A program made the position numbers and the translations under genes. A stretch of DNA of 36,588 bases. Origin: Chlamydiota bacterium. Lineage in GTDB: Bacteria > Chlamydiota > Chlamydiia > Chlamydiales > RGXB01. The stretch lies in assembly GCA_016866495.1 (NCBI GenBank), contig VGMG01000009.1, forward strand, positions 1 to 36,588. The letters run 5' to 3'. The first letter of the stretch is position 1, and the number at the start of each line of letters is the position of its first letter. A model generated the notes under the pieces. The model was not told the origin of the DNA and did no database searches. It was given only the letters and a program-made list of their open reading frames with translations. Of this stretch, positions 25,993 to 32,948 are shown piece after piece.

Positions 25993-26385
25993 TTATGAAT
26001 ATGCGAGTTTTAAAGCCTCAGCATCTGAAGAAATCACAGGATCTACCGATCGCATAAGCTCAATACACTCTTGAACACCTCTTTGTCTATAACCAGAGAG
26101 CAATAATGCTTTGGCATAATTTAAGCGTGTTTTAAGATGATCTTTGTGGATCTTTAAAGCCTTTTCAAGAGGATCTATAGCCTCCTTAGCTTCTCCGATT
26201 TGTAGAAATAGAGCCCCTATTGTTTCAAGATCTTCGGGTGCTTTATTGCTAAGGATGACAATCCCTTTATAGATCTTGAGCGCAGTCTTATAGTGGCCCT
26301 GACGTATGAAGCTGTATGCAAGAATGCGTAAATCCTCAAGTTCGTTTTCGCTAAGTCCTAATTTTTCCAACCAACTGGATGCCAT
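25993..26385 (-). CDS. TPR protein, SycD/LcrH-like chaperone candidate
   Basis: A 130-residue helical protein made of about three tetratricopeptide repeats. Residues 18-48 include DLRILAYSFIRQGHYKTALKIY, then APEDLETIGALFLQIGEAKEAI, then KTRLNYAKALLLSGYRQRG. Size and repeat number match class II type III secretion chaperones (SycD/LcrH) or similar small TPR adaptors. The gene is in the place of C. trachomatis CT274. Its ATG overlaps the stop of the preceding gene by one base (TAATG), so the two products are made together and probably form a pair. It ends 157 bases before dnaA. Confidence 0.75.
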   Translation of the reverse strand: MASSWLEKLGLSENELEDLRILAYSFIRQGHYKTALKIYKGIVILSNKAPEDLETIGALFLQIGEAKEAIDPLEKALKIHKDHLKTRLNYAKALLLSGYRQRGVQECIELMRSVDPVISSDAEALKLAYS

Positions 26386-26822
26386 TATCCCTTCCCTATA
26401 CTTACTATCGCATTTCTGACATATTGGGAGTCCTTCAAATAATTTTTGACAACATCAAACGTTTGTAAAAGATCCTCTTTTTGGGGAGCTAATGAGTCTT
26501 TAGAATTATGGATTGCATCCCTCATGCGATCTATCATATCAACATCATGCATTGTTTTCATGGCTTGACCGCTTTGTAATGAAAAAAACGCCTCTTTGAT
26601 TCTTTTTGGGATAGAAAAATTGGCAAAAGAGCGATTGGCGCTTTGGGTACCAAAAAGAGTATCTAATTCTGAAAAATAAACTCCTTTTTCAATCGGCACT
26701 AAGGTCTTGTTATAAATAGATCGCGCCTCTTGGAAGAATTGTTCTGGCGCTAATTGTCTATTTTGTTCAAACTGTTGCGATTGATCAATTCCGAAATCGG
26801 AAATTGTGAGTTTTTCGTCCAT
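26385..26822 (-). CDS. Small helical protein paired with the TPR protein (CT273-like position)
   Basis: About 145 residues from the ATG at 26822, which is preceded by GGGAAG. The ATG at 26834 gives four more residues (MGRT) and is the alternative. The protein is soluble and mostly helical, with a Gln-rich start (IDQSQQFEQNRQLAPEQFF). There is no signal peptide. I do not recognise the family; the position between the TPR gene and the rsmH side matches C. trachomatis CT273. Its 1-base overlap with the TPR gene suggests a substrate/chaperone or adaptor pair, possibly linked to type III secretion. The upstream region is rich in TGGGA/TCCCA boxes shared with the divergent mraZ promoter. Confidence 0.7.
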   Translation of the reverse strand: MDEKLTISDFGIDQSQQFEQNRQLAPEQFFQEARSIYNKTLVPIEKGVYFSELDTLFGTQSANRSFANFSIPKRIKEAFFSLQSGQAMKTMHDVDMIDRMRDAIHNSKDSLAPQKEDLLQTFDVVKNYLKDSQYVRNAIVSIGKG

Positions 26823-26839
26823 GGTTCTTCCCATAAACT

Positions 26840-26860
26840 ACTTGGAATTTTCTCCCAAGT
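26840..26860. repeat. Inverted repeat in the leader of the CT273-like gene
   Basis: ACTTGG (26840-26845) and CCAAGT (26855-26860) form a perfect 6-bp inverted repeat around a 9-base centre, 18 bases upstream of the gene start at 26822. One arm overlaps a TCCCA box at 26853-26857. It could be an operator half-site pair or a leader hairpin. Confidence 0.4.
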
Positions 26861-26916
26861 ACTTTTAAAGAGAAAAAAACAGACAAAAATTCTTTTTTCT
26901 ATTTTTTGGAAAAAAA

Positions 26917-26951
26917 TGGGAGTTTTTGGGACGTTTTCCCACGTTTTCCCA
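26917..26951. promoter_or_regulatory. Four-box TGGGA/TCCCA array with 10-bp period, probable MraZ operator
   Basis: TGGGA occurs at 26917-26921 and 26927-26931, and its complement TCCCA at 26937-26941 and 26947-26951. Each start is exactly 10 bases after the last, so two direct boxes face two inverted ones. MraZ is known to bind direct TGGGN-type repeats with 5-base spacers, giving a 10-base period. The array lies between mraZ (27063, plus) and the divergent gene at 26822 (minus), 95 bases from the latter, so it could regulate both. Confidence 0.6.
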
Positions 26952-27014
26952 CTATCGCAAGTTATTGACGCTGAACTGTTTAAAAAATTTTTACAACGTT
27001 TTTAAATCCAATTC

Positions 27015-27060
27015 TTGAATAAATCGACTTTAAAGTGGTAGGATGTGGGAAATCGTGGGA
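27015..27060 (+). promoter_or_regulatory. mraZ promoter overlapped by direct TGGGA-type repeats
   Basis: A possible -35 TTGAAT (27015-27020), an 18-base spacer and -10 TAGGAT (27039-27044). Over and after the -10, boxes TGGTA (27036-27040), TGGGA (27046-27050) and TGGGA (27056-27060) repeat every 10 bases; a further TGGGA at 27064-27068 is out of phase. Such repeats at the start of mraZ are the typical autoregulatory MraZ operator. The promoter itself is weaker evidence than the repeats. Confidence 0.6.
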
Positions 27061-27062
27061 TT

Positions 27063-27551
27063 ATGGGATTTTATTTAAGCGGCTCATACTCGGGAAAGCT
27101 GGATGACAAGAACCGGATGGTTCTTGCGCAAGAGCTTCGCTACGGACTTGTCGAAAACGGCGAGTTGGAGTTTGTCATCGCTTTAGGATCTCATGGCTGT
27201 TTGACCATTTATAAAAAAAGTGAAATGGATCGGATTGTAGAAAAATTCAAAGCCAAACAGCATATTGCAAAATACCGCAAATTTTTTACCCTCTTTTTCG
27301 CGACCCTTTTTACAACCGGTTGTGACAAAGTGGGGCGTTTCATGATACCTCAACACCTCAAAGATGCTGCAAAGATTAAATCTGAAGTAGTTCTGGTGGG
27401 TGTGATCGATAGGATTGAAATCTGGTCTAAAGAGGCTCACCAAAATGAGATGGCTTCCCTTTTACAACCTAAAGGGGATGCGATTGATATGGCTTCTTTG
27501 ATGGAAGAGATCTTTAACGATTCCGATGAAGTAGAGGAGATTTTAGTATGA
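27063..27551 (+). CDS. mraZ: Transcriptional regulator MraZ
   Basis: A 162-residue double-SpoVT/AbrB-type DNA-binding protein that heads the division/cell-wall cluster and represses it in bacteria studied. Both DxxxR motifs are present: Asp14...Arg18 in LDDKNR and Asp88...Arg92 in CDKVGR. The start at 27063 gives the usual MGFYLSGSYSGKLD opening. An upstream GTG at 27045 is also in frame but would run through the operator repeats. GGGA 5 bases before the ATG serves as a ribosome-binding site, so MraZ binding and translation initiation sequences overlap. The stop overlaps rsmH (ATGA). To my knowledge Chlamydiaceae do not show an obvious mraZ, which fits a chlamydia-related organism. Confidence 0.95.
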   Translation: MGFYLSGSYSGKLDDKNRMVLAQELRYGLVENGELEFVIALGSHGCLTIYKKSEMDRIVEKFKAKQHIAKYRKFFTLFFATLFTTGCDKVGRFMIPQHLKDAAKIKSEVVLVGVIDRIEIWSKEAHQNEMASLLQPKGDAIDMASLMEEIFNDSDEVEEILV

Positions 27552-28462
27552 AAGAGCCCCACACACCCGTTTTACTTAAAGAGGTCTTACACTACTTTGA
27601 GGGGACATTAAAAACTTTCTTTGAGGGGACTGTGGGAGCAGGCGGACACGCCTCCCATATTCTTCACCAACACCCCGAAATCGATCTATACATGGCATGC
27701 GACCAAGACCCGCATGCTTTAGAAATAGCTCACAAGACACTTCAACCCTACGAGAAAAAAATTCGTTGGTTTCAAGGGAATTTTGCAAATCTCGACCGCT
27801 TTGCCAAAGAGGCTCACGCGGAAAAAGTGGATGGTTTTTTATTTGATCTAGGAGTTTCCTCTATGCAACTCGATCAACAAGAGCGTGGCTTTAGCTTTCA
27901 AAAAGAGGCAAAGCTGGATATGCGTATGGATGTTCAACAAGAAACATCAGCACACACGATTGTAAATAGCTGGTCGTTAGATCAGCTCATAGACCTTTTT
28001 AAAAATGGCGAAGAGCCCTTTTATAGAAAAGCTGCAAAATCGATCATAGATGCAAGACGCACTGGCTCTATCGATACAACAACTCAGCTGGCTAAAATTC
28101 TAGAGCGAGCCATTCCAAAGATTGGAAAAATTCATCCTGCAACACTCGTATTTCAGGCTTTGCGTATGGCCGTGAACCGCGAGCTTGAGGTGATTGAATT
28201 AGCCTTAAAAAAAGCGATGGATCTTTTATCTCCAACTGGAAAAATTGGTGTGATTTCTTTCCATAGTTTGGAAGACAGGATCGTGAAAAATATTTTTAGA
28301 AATGCCTCTGAACCGGAAAAAGATTTTAAAGGACAGACTGTAAAAAAAGCCCTTTTTGAAAGACTTACTAAAAAGGCTGTGCTCCCCTCAAAAGAGGAGA
28401 TGAGGGCAAACCCTAGATCCCGCTCTGCTCGATTTCGTGTTTTGGCTAAGTTAGGTTTTTAA
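27548..28462 (+). CDS. rsmH: 16S rRNA (cytosine(1402)-N(4))-methyltransferase
   Basis: A 304-residue SAM-dependent methyltransferase (MraW) that N4-methylates C1402 in the decoding site of 16S rRNA. HTPVLLKEVL opens the protein. The SAM-binding glycine motif FEGTVGAGGH is at 25-34, with acidic CDQDPHALEIA next. The diagnostic LFDLGVSSMQLDQQERGFSF and ISFHSLEDRIVK follow. Length is normal. The start overlaps the mraZ stop by four bases. The next gene starts 10 bases after the stop. Confidence 0.96.
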   Translation: MKEPHTPVLLKEVLHYFEGTLKTFFEGTVGAGGHASHILHQHPEIDLYMACDQDPHALEIAHKTLQPYEKKIRWFQGNFANLDRFAKEAHAEKVDGFLFDLGVSSMQLDQQERGFSFQKEAKLDMRMDVQQETSAHTIVNSWSLDQLIDLFKNGEEPFYRKAAKSIIDARRTGSIDTTTQLAKILERAIPKIGKIHPATLVFQALRMAVNRELEVIELALKKAMDLLSPTGKIGVISFHSLEDRIVKNIFRNASEPEKDFKGQTVKKALFERLTKKAVLPSKEEMRANPRSRSARFRVLAKLGF

Positions 28463-28472
28463 AAAAAGACCA

Positions 28473-28790
28473 ATGAGAGGGCATCTTTTTTTAAAGTTAA
28501 GCCTTGTTTTTTCTTCCTTAGGTTGGAATGTTTACAGCTACTTGAAGGAAATGAATAGTCTTACCTTTAATAGAATGAAGGTACCGGAGTTGATCGAGCA
28601 ATACCAATCTATGGAAGAGGATCTTTTGGAGCTGGAATATCTAGTGCGGTCCTATCGATCTCCGAGACTGTTTTTGCATCTTTTAGAATCGCAAAAAGCT
28701 TATTACATACCCACTGCTGACCTTATTTTTACAATAGACCTATCATGTCTCGACAAGAGCTTGAACAAAGACCCGACAATAGTACACTAG
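28473..28790 (+). CDS. FtsL-like small division protein
   Basis: A 105-residue protein with one N-terminal membrane segment (about 5-25: LFLKLSLVFSSLGWNVYSYL), then a coiled-coil-compatible stretch (ELIEQYQSMEEDLLELEYLV), and a terminal SPRLFLHLLESQKAYYIP. This matches the FtsL layout: TM, leucine-rich coil, then 'sP..l...a...gm..P'. The position between rsmH and ftsI is the classic ftsL position and that of C. trachomatis CT271. It probably bridges FtsI and the divisome. The 3' end overlaps ftsI by 46 bases, so the two are coupled. Sequence identity to characterised FtsL is always low, so the symbol is left empty. Confidence 0.7.
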   Translation: MRGHLFLKLSLVFSSLGWNVYSYLKEMNSLTFNRMKVPELIEQYQSMEEDLLELEYLVRSYRSPRLFLHLLESQKAYYIPTADLIFTIDLSCLDKSLNKDPTIVH

Positions 28791-30712
28791 AATTAAAGGA
28801 ACTCAAGCGCTTAAATATACTGGCATTTGGCGTTTTTCTTCTCTTCTCCTCTTTAATACTAGCATTCTACAAAGTGCAGATTATCGAATTCGAAAAATGG
28901 TCCAAAATTGCTAAAACGCAGCACAAAATGGCGGTTGAAGAGCCCTGCAAAAGGGGGATTTTTTTTGGACGTTCGCTGTGCCCCTCAAATCCGAAATCTC
29001 CGGTGCCACTTGTAATAGATTTGTATCGTTACCATCTTCATGTGGATCCCTACTTGATTCCCCAAGAGCACAGGTTGAAGTTTGCTCGCGAGATCAGCAA
29101 AAGATTTGGGCTAGATGCTAAAGAGGTAAAAGAGGAGCTGATAAAAAAATCTCGCTCTCGTCGGTTATTGAGTTTTTTAAATCGATCTGAGAAAGAGGCT
29201 ATTGACATTTGGTTTAAAGAATTTGTGACGCTTACAAAAATCTCGAAAAAAGGGATTTTTTTCATCCAAGATTATAAAAGGCACTACCCCTACGGCGAAT
29301 CTTTGGGACAGGTATTACATACTTACCGATATGATAGCAAGAGGGGGGTGGGGTATCCTACCGGTGGACTGGAGTTATTTTTCGATCCTGTTCTTAAGGG
29401 AGAAAAAGGGAAAAAAATTCTCTTAAGGTCTGCTAGACAAAAAATTGATCAGGATGAGGTGGTTGAGCCCGCTAAAGATGGGTATGATATACAATTGACT
29501 ATAGATCCTGTGATTCAAGCGATTGCGGAAACAGAGTTAGAAAAAGGTGTTTTGACGGCCAAGGCGAAGGGTGGAAGTGTCGTGATTATGGATCCTCAAA
29601 CTGGTGAAATCATGGCAATTGCGAGTTATCCTTTTTTTCATCCCGGGAAGGTAGAGGATTATTACAATGATGCTACAAAAATGGAGTCAACAAGGCTTAA
29701 AGCGGTAAATGAGTCATTTGAACCGGGCTCCATTATGAAACCTATTAGTGCGGTGATTGGGCTATTAGCAAATCAAGAACTTATAGAAAAGAACCGCTCA
29801 CCCATTTTTTCCCCAATAGAGATGATGGATGTCACAGACACGAGTTTTCCTGGGCGATTGAAGCCTATTAAGGATGTCAGAAGTCACCGTTTTTTAAATA
29901 TGCGTCTTGCTCTTCAAAAATCCTCAAACGTTTATGTTGCCAGATTAATTGAAAGAGTGATCAAAAAGCTTGGTGAAAAATGGTATAGAAAGCAGCTCAG
30001 CGATCTGTTTTTATTTGGAAAAAAAAGTGGAATAGAACTCCCCAGCGAGCATTTGGGAATGCTTCCTGAGATAGGGAAAAAATACCAAAGTGGTCTTTTG
30101 GAATGGTCAGTGCCTACCCCATTTTCTTTGGCTATGGGATACAATCTTCAGTGCAATCAGGTGCAAATACTTCGGGCATTTGCATCGATTGTAAATGGAG
30201 GTTACCTTGTCAAGCCTACCTTGATTCAGAAAATTTCTAATCAGAGCGGTGTATTTTTTGAACAACAGCCGAGAAAAGCTAGCAAATTGCCTTTGAATAC
30301 ATTTGATTTGGACGAGATTAAAAAAGCTCTTATTTTCACGACACAAAAAGGGGGAACAGCCCAATTTGGAAATATTCGAGGATACACTGAAGGGGGAAAA
30401 TCGGGTACAACGGAGAAGCTGGTGAACGGTTCTTATTGTGGAACAAAACATTATGCAAGTTTTATAGGTTTTGCTCCTTATCAAAACACGAGATTCGTTA
30501 TGATTGTAGGTATTGACGAGCCGCAGTACCAAATTATCCCCGGATTAGGTTTTAACCACTATGGAGGAAAATGTGCTGCGCGTGTTTTTTCAAGGATTGG
30601 GGAGAAACTTCTCCCCTACTTGGGAGTAGTACCCGATGATCCGACAGATCAGCTTTTAAAAGATGAAGTGGTTCGCTTAAGTGAACTATATGATGCATGG
30701 AACTCAAGGTAG
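28745..30712 (+). CDS. ftsI: Penicillin-binding protein 3 (FtsI), septal transpeptidase
   Basis: A 655-residue class B PBP with one N-terminal membrane anchor (about 24-45). The transpeptidase domain carries the SxxK serine (Ser329, EPGSIMK), an SxN motif (Ser393-Asn395, KSSNV) and KSGT (552-555). The dimerisation domain runs from about 60 to 245. The usual RGxIxDR box after the anchor is degenerate (CKRGIFFGRS). It cross-links septal peptidoglycan with FtsW. The start overlaps the ftsL-like gene by 46 bases; murE follows 3 bases after the stop. The extra C-terminal stretch (LLKDEVVRLSELYDAWN) is a short helical tail. Confidence 0.95.
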   Translation: MSRQELEQRPDNSTLELKELKRLNILAFGVFLLFSSLILAFYKVQIIEFEKWSKIAKTQHKMAVEEPCKRGIFFGRSLCPSNPKSPVPLVIDLYRYHLHVDPYLIPQEHRLKFAREISKRFGLDAKEVKEELIKKSRSRRLLSFLNRSEKEAIDIWFKEFVTLTKISKKGIFFIQDYKRHYPYGESLGQVLHTYRYDSKRGVGYPTGGLELFFDPVLKGEKGKKILLRSARQKIDQDEVVEPAKDGYDIQLTIDPVIQAIAETELEKGVLTAKAKGGSVVIMDPQTGEIMAIASYPFFHPGKVEDYYNDATKMESTRLKAVNESFEPGSIMKPISAVIGLLANQELIEKNRSPIFSPIEMMDVTDTSFPGRLKPIKDVRSHRFLNMRLALQKSSNVYVARLIERVIKKLGEKWYRKQLSDLFLFGKKSGIELPSEHLGMLPEIGKKYQSGLLEWSVPTPFSLAMGYNLQCNQVQILRAFASIVNGGYLVKPTLIQKISNQSGVFFEQQPRKASKLPLNTFDLDEIKKALIFTTQKGGTAQFGNIRGYTEGGKSGTTEKLVNGSYCGTKHYASFIGFAPYQNTRFVMIVGIDEPQYQIIPGLGFNHYGGKCAARVFSRIGEKLLPYLGVVPDDPTDQLLKDEVVRLSELYDAWNSR

Positions 30713-30715
30713 CTT

Positions 30716-32143
30716 ATGAATCTCTCGAAATTAATCGATACTAAGGACCCTGTGGTGATTCGCGGGTCTAAAGACAAGGAAATTTTGGGCTTGAGAACTA
30801 ATTCGAAAGAGGTCAGACCGAAGGATTTGTTTATCTCAATTTCTTCTCAAAGGGCACACATCGATGAGGCGATATTATCGGGTGCATCTGCTGTTGTAGT
30901 CGATATTTATAATCCATTTCTACCAAAAGAAATCACCCAAATAGAACATCAAAATCCTAAAGATTACGCCGGTGTGCTTGCCAATCGATTTTATCAAAAC
31001 CCCTCCCAGCATTTATCCCTTTTTGGCGTGACAGGAACCTCTGGAAAATCGACCACCACTTGGATGATCCGCCATTTACTTGGAGAAGACTGCTGTGGTG
31101 TGCTTGGTACTTTAGGAGCATGGATTTATGATCATTGTATCGAGGTGCACCTCACAACGCCAGAACCTACGACAACATGTCGTGTATTGAACGAAATGGT
31201 AAAGGGGGGGTTAAAATTCTGTGCAATGGAGTGTTCTTCACATGGTTTAGACCAAAATAGAGTCGGGCATTTGGAGTTTGAGGGAGGAGCTTTCTTGAAT
31301 TTAACTCATGACCATCTTGATTATCATCAAACGATGGAAGAGTACTATCAAGCTAAAAAAAAATTATTTCTCATCGCGAAAAAAAACTCTGTAATATGTA
31401 TAGACGACCCCTACGGTAAGAGGCTTTTTGAAGAGCTTGATAAAAAAGCTAAAACCTTTGGAGAAGATCCTCAGGCCGATTTTAGAATAACCGATATCCA
31501 ACTTGGTTTGATGGGATCCTCATGTAATCTTGTCCACGAGGGGAGAGTCTACCCTCTTTATATCCCCATGATCGGTTCCTATCACCTATATAATATGGTG
31601 GCAGCTATCATGCTCGTAAATCCTTTTGTAAATGATATAGAGTTATTGTGTAAGCGGGCTAGCACCTTCCCCCCTGTTGCAGGGCGTAGTGAATTGATTC
31701 CGACCCAAAAAGGTTTTTCTGTGATGGTAGATTATGCCCATAAACCTGATGCATTAGAAAAACTCTTGTTATCTTTAAAAAAAGCTGGAGCTGAGAAAAT
31801 CACCACTGTATTTGGATGCGGGGGAGAAAGAGATAAAGAGAAAAGACCAAAAATGGCAAAAATCGCAGAGAAGCACTCCCAAAAGGTTATTGTGACTACC
31901 GACAATCCTAGAAAAGAGGATCCTTTAGAGATTATAGAAATGATAAGACAGGGGTTTGATCAAGATACTCATAGGATCATCCTGGATCGAAAAGAGGCGA
32001 TCAAGCAGGCGCTTTTGGAGGCAGAAGAGGGAGAACTGGTTTTGATAGCAGGTAGGGGGCACGAAAAAGAGCAAAAGTTACGCACCGCTTCCATCCCTTT
32101 TCTTGATAGCGAGGTTGCAAAAAACCTTTTGATTGAGATATAA
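30716..32143 (+). CDS. murE: UDP-MurNAc-L-Ala-D-Glu:meso-diaminopimelate ligase
   Basis: A 475-residue cytoplasmic Mur ligase adding the third residue of the peptidoglycan stem. The ATP loop reads GTSGKST (107-113), with Asn and Thr of the usual GTNGKTT replaced. The carbamylated lysine region is YYQAKKKLF (about 211-219). The DNPR motif (396-399) is the signature for meso-diaminopimelate. AAGG before the ATG is adequate. It follows ftsI by 3 bases. The 3' end lies 7 bases before the amidase start. Meso-DAP peptidoglycan with a MurE of this type is established for Chlamydiae. Confidence 0.95.
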   Translation: MNLSKLIDTKDPVVIRGSKDKEILGLRTNSKEVRPKDLFISISSQRAHIDEAILSGASAVVVDIYNPFLPKEITQIEHQNPKDYAGVLANRFYQNPSQHLSLFGVTGTSGKSTTTWMIRHLLGEDCCGVLGTLGAWIYDHCIEVHLTTPEPTTTCRVLNEMVKGGLKFCAMECSSHGLDQNRVGHLEFEGGAFLNLTHDHLDYHQTMEEYYQAKKKLFLIAKKNSVICIDDPYGKRLFEELDKKAKTFGEDPQADFRITDIQLGLMGSSCNLVHEGRVYPLYIPMIGSYHLYNMVAAIMLVNPFVNDIELLCKRASTFPPVAGRSELIPTQKGFSVMVDYAHKPDALEKLLLSLKKAGAEKITTVFGCGGERDKEKRPKMAKIAEKHSQKVIVTTDNPRKEDPLEIIEMIRQGFDQDTHRIILDRKEAIKQALLEAEEGELVLIAGRGHEKEQKLRTASIPFLDSEVAKNLLIEI

Positions 32144-32150
32144 AAGGCGA

Positions 32151-32819
32151 ATGGTTCGCCTTTTTCTTCTTTTAACCCTTCTTTTTCCGATGTTAGCTGA
32201 TGCAGCGCGGTCCCGAAAACATTCGTCCATAAAAACGGTTCCTAAATTTGTCCCCTCGAAAGCTAGAGTTGTGATTGATCCAGGTCACGGAGGAGACGAT
32301 TTCGGGACTAAGGTAGGACAAACTATCGAAAAGGTCATTAACCTGAAGACTGCAGAGTATGTGGCGACTCTTTTGAGAAAAGGGGGGTATGAGGTGCTGA
32401 TGACCCGAAAAAAGGATATCTTCATTTCTTTGGCGGACAGAGTCGATTTTGCCAATCGTTCAAAAGCGAGTTTGATGGTAAGTATTCATTTTAATGCGGC
32501 TCAATCTAAAGAGGCAGAAGGTTTAGAAATTTTTTACTTTAAAGATCCGATACAGGAGAGAAAAAATCATTCAAAGAATCTTGCTGATCTTGTGATGCGT
32601 TTTATTTTGGATCTCACAAAAGCGAAATCTCGTGGAGTAAAAACGGGAAATTTTTGTGTGATACGGGACACCCAAATTCCCTCGATTCTCGTTGAGGGGG
32701 GATTTTTGACAAATGAAAGAGAGCTTGAAAAAATACGCCAAGATCAGTATCTAAAGAGTTTAGCTCAAGGGATTGTAGATGGGATCGAGGCGTACTTAAG
32801 GCCAAAAATAGCGAACTAA
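32151..32819 (+). CDS. amiA: N-acetylmuramoyl-L-alanine amidase (Amidase_3, AmiA type)
   Basis: A 222-residue secreted zinc amidase that cleaves the MurNAc-L-Ala bond of septal peptidoglycan. An N-terminal signal peptide (residues 1-18, cut near ADA-A) is followed by the catalytic domain. Zinc ligands are His46 (DPGHGG), Glu60 (EKVINL) and His113 (SIHFNA), and the catalytic glutamate is Glu182 (LVEGGF). The frame opens at a TTG (32133), but AAGG before the ATG at 32151 supports the shorter form. There is no LysM or other wall-binding domain. In C. trachomatis the same enzyme follows murE and is reported to act also as a carboxypeptidase. Confidence 0.93.
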   Translation: MVRLFLLLTLLFPMLADAARSRKHSSIKTVPKFVPSKARVVIDPGHGGDDFGTKVGQTIEKVINLKTAEYVATLLRKGGYEVLMTRKKDIFISLADRVDFANRSKASLMVSIHFNAAQSKEAEGLEIFYFKDPIQERKNHSKNLADLVMRFILDLTKAKSRGVKTGNFCVIRDTQIPSILVEGGFLTNERELEKIRQDQYLKSLAQGIVDGIEAYLRPKIAN

Positions 32820-32822
32820 ATG

Positions 32823-32896
32823 CGTCCTCGGCGCGAGTCGAACGCGCGGCCTAGTGCTTAGGAGGCACTCGCTCTATCCTACTGAGCTACGAGAAC
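32823..32896 (-). tRNA. tRNA-Arg (anticodon CCU)
   Basis: Read on the minus strand, a complete cloverleaf can be folded: acceptor GTTCTCG with CGAGGAC (one T-G pair), D arm GCTC...GAGC, anticodon stem AGTGC/GCACT around CTCCTAA (anticodon CCT, reading AGG), short variable loop and T arm GCGCG-TTCGACT-CGCGC. The discriminator is G and the 3' CCA is not encoded. The gene lies between amiA and gnd. Confidence 0.95.
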
Positions 32897-32909
32897 AAAA
32901 ATATGAAAC

Positions 32910-32938
32910 ATTTTAAACGTTCAACCAGCTGTTTGCAA
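32910..32938 (-). promoter_or_regulatory. Promoter of tRNA-Arg, overlapping the gnd leader
   Basis: On the minus strand: -35 TTGCAA (32933-32938), a 17-base spacer and -10 TAAAAT (32910-32915), 13 bases from the tRNA 5' end at 32896. The -35 hexamer lies in the gnd ribosome-binding region (gnd ATG at 32949), so the two divergent units share this stretch. Confidence 0.6.
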
Positions 32939-32948
32939 GGGGAAAATC

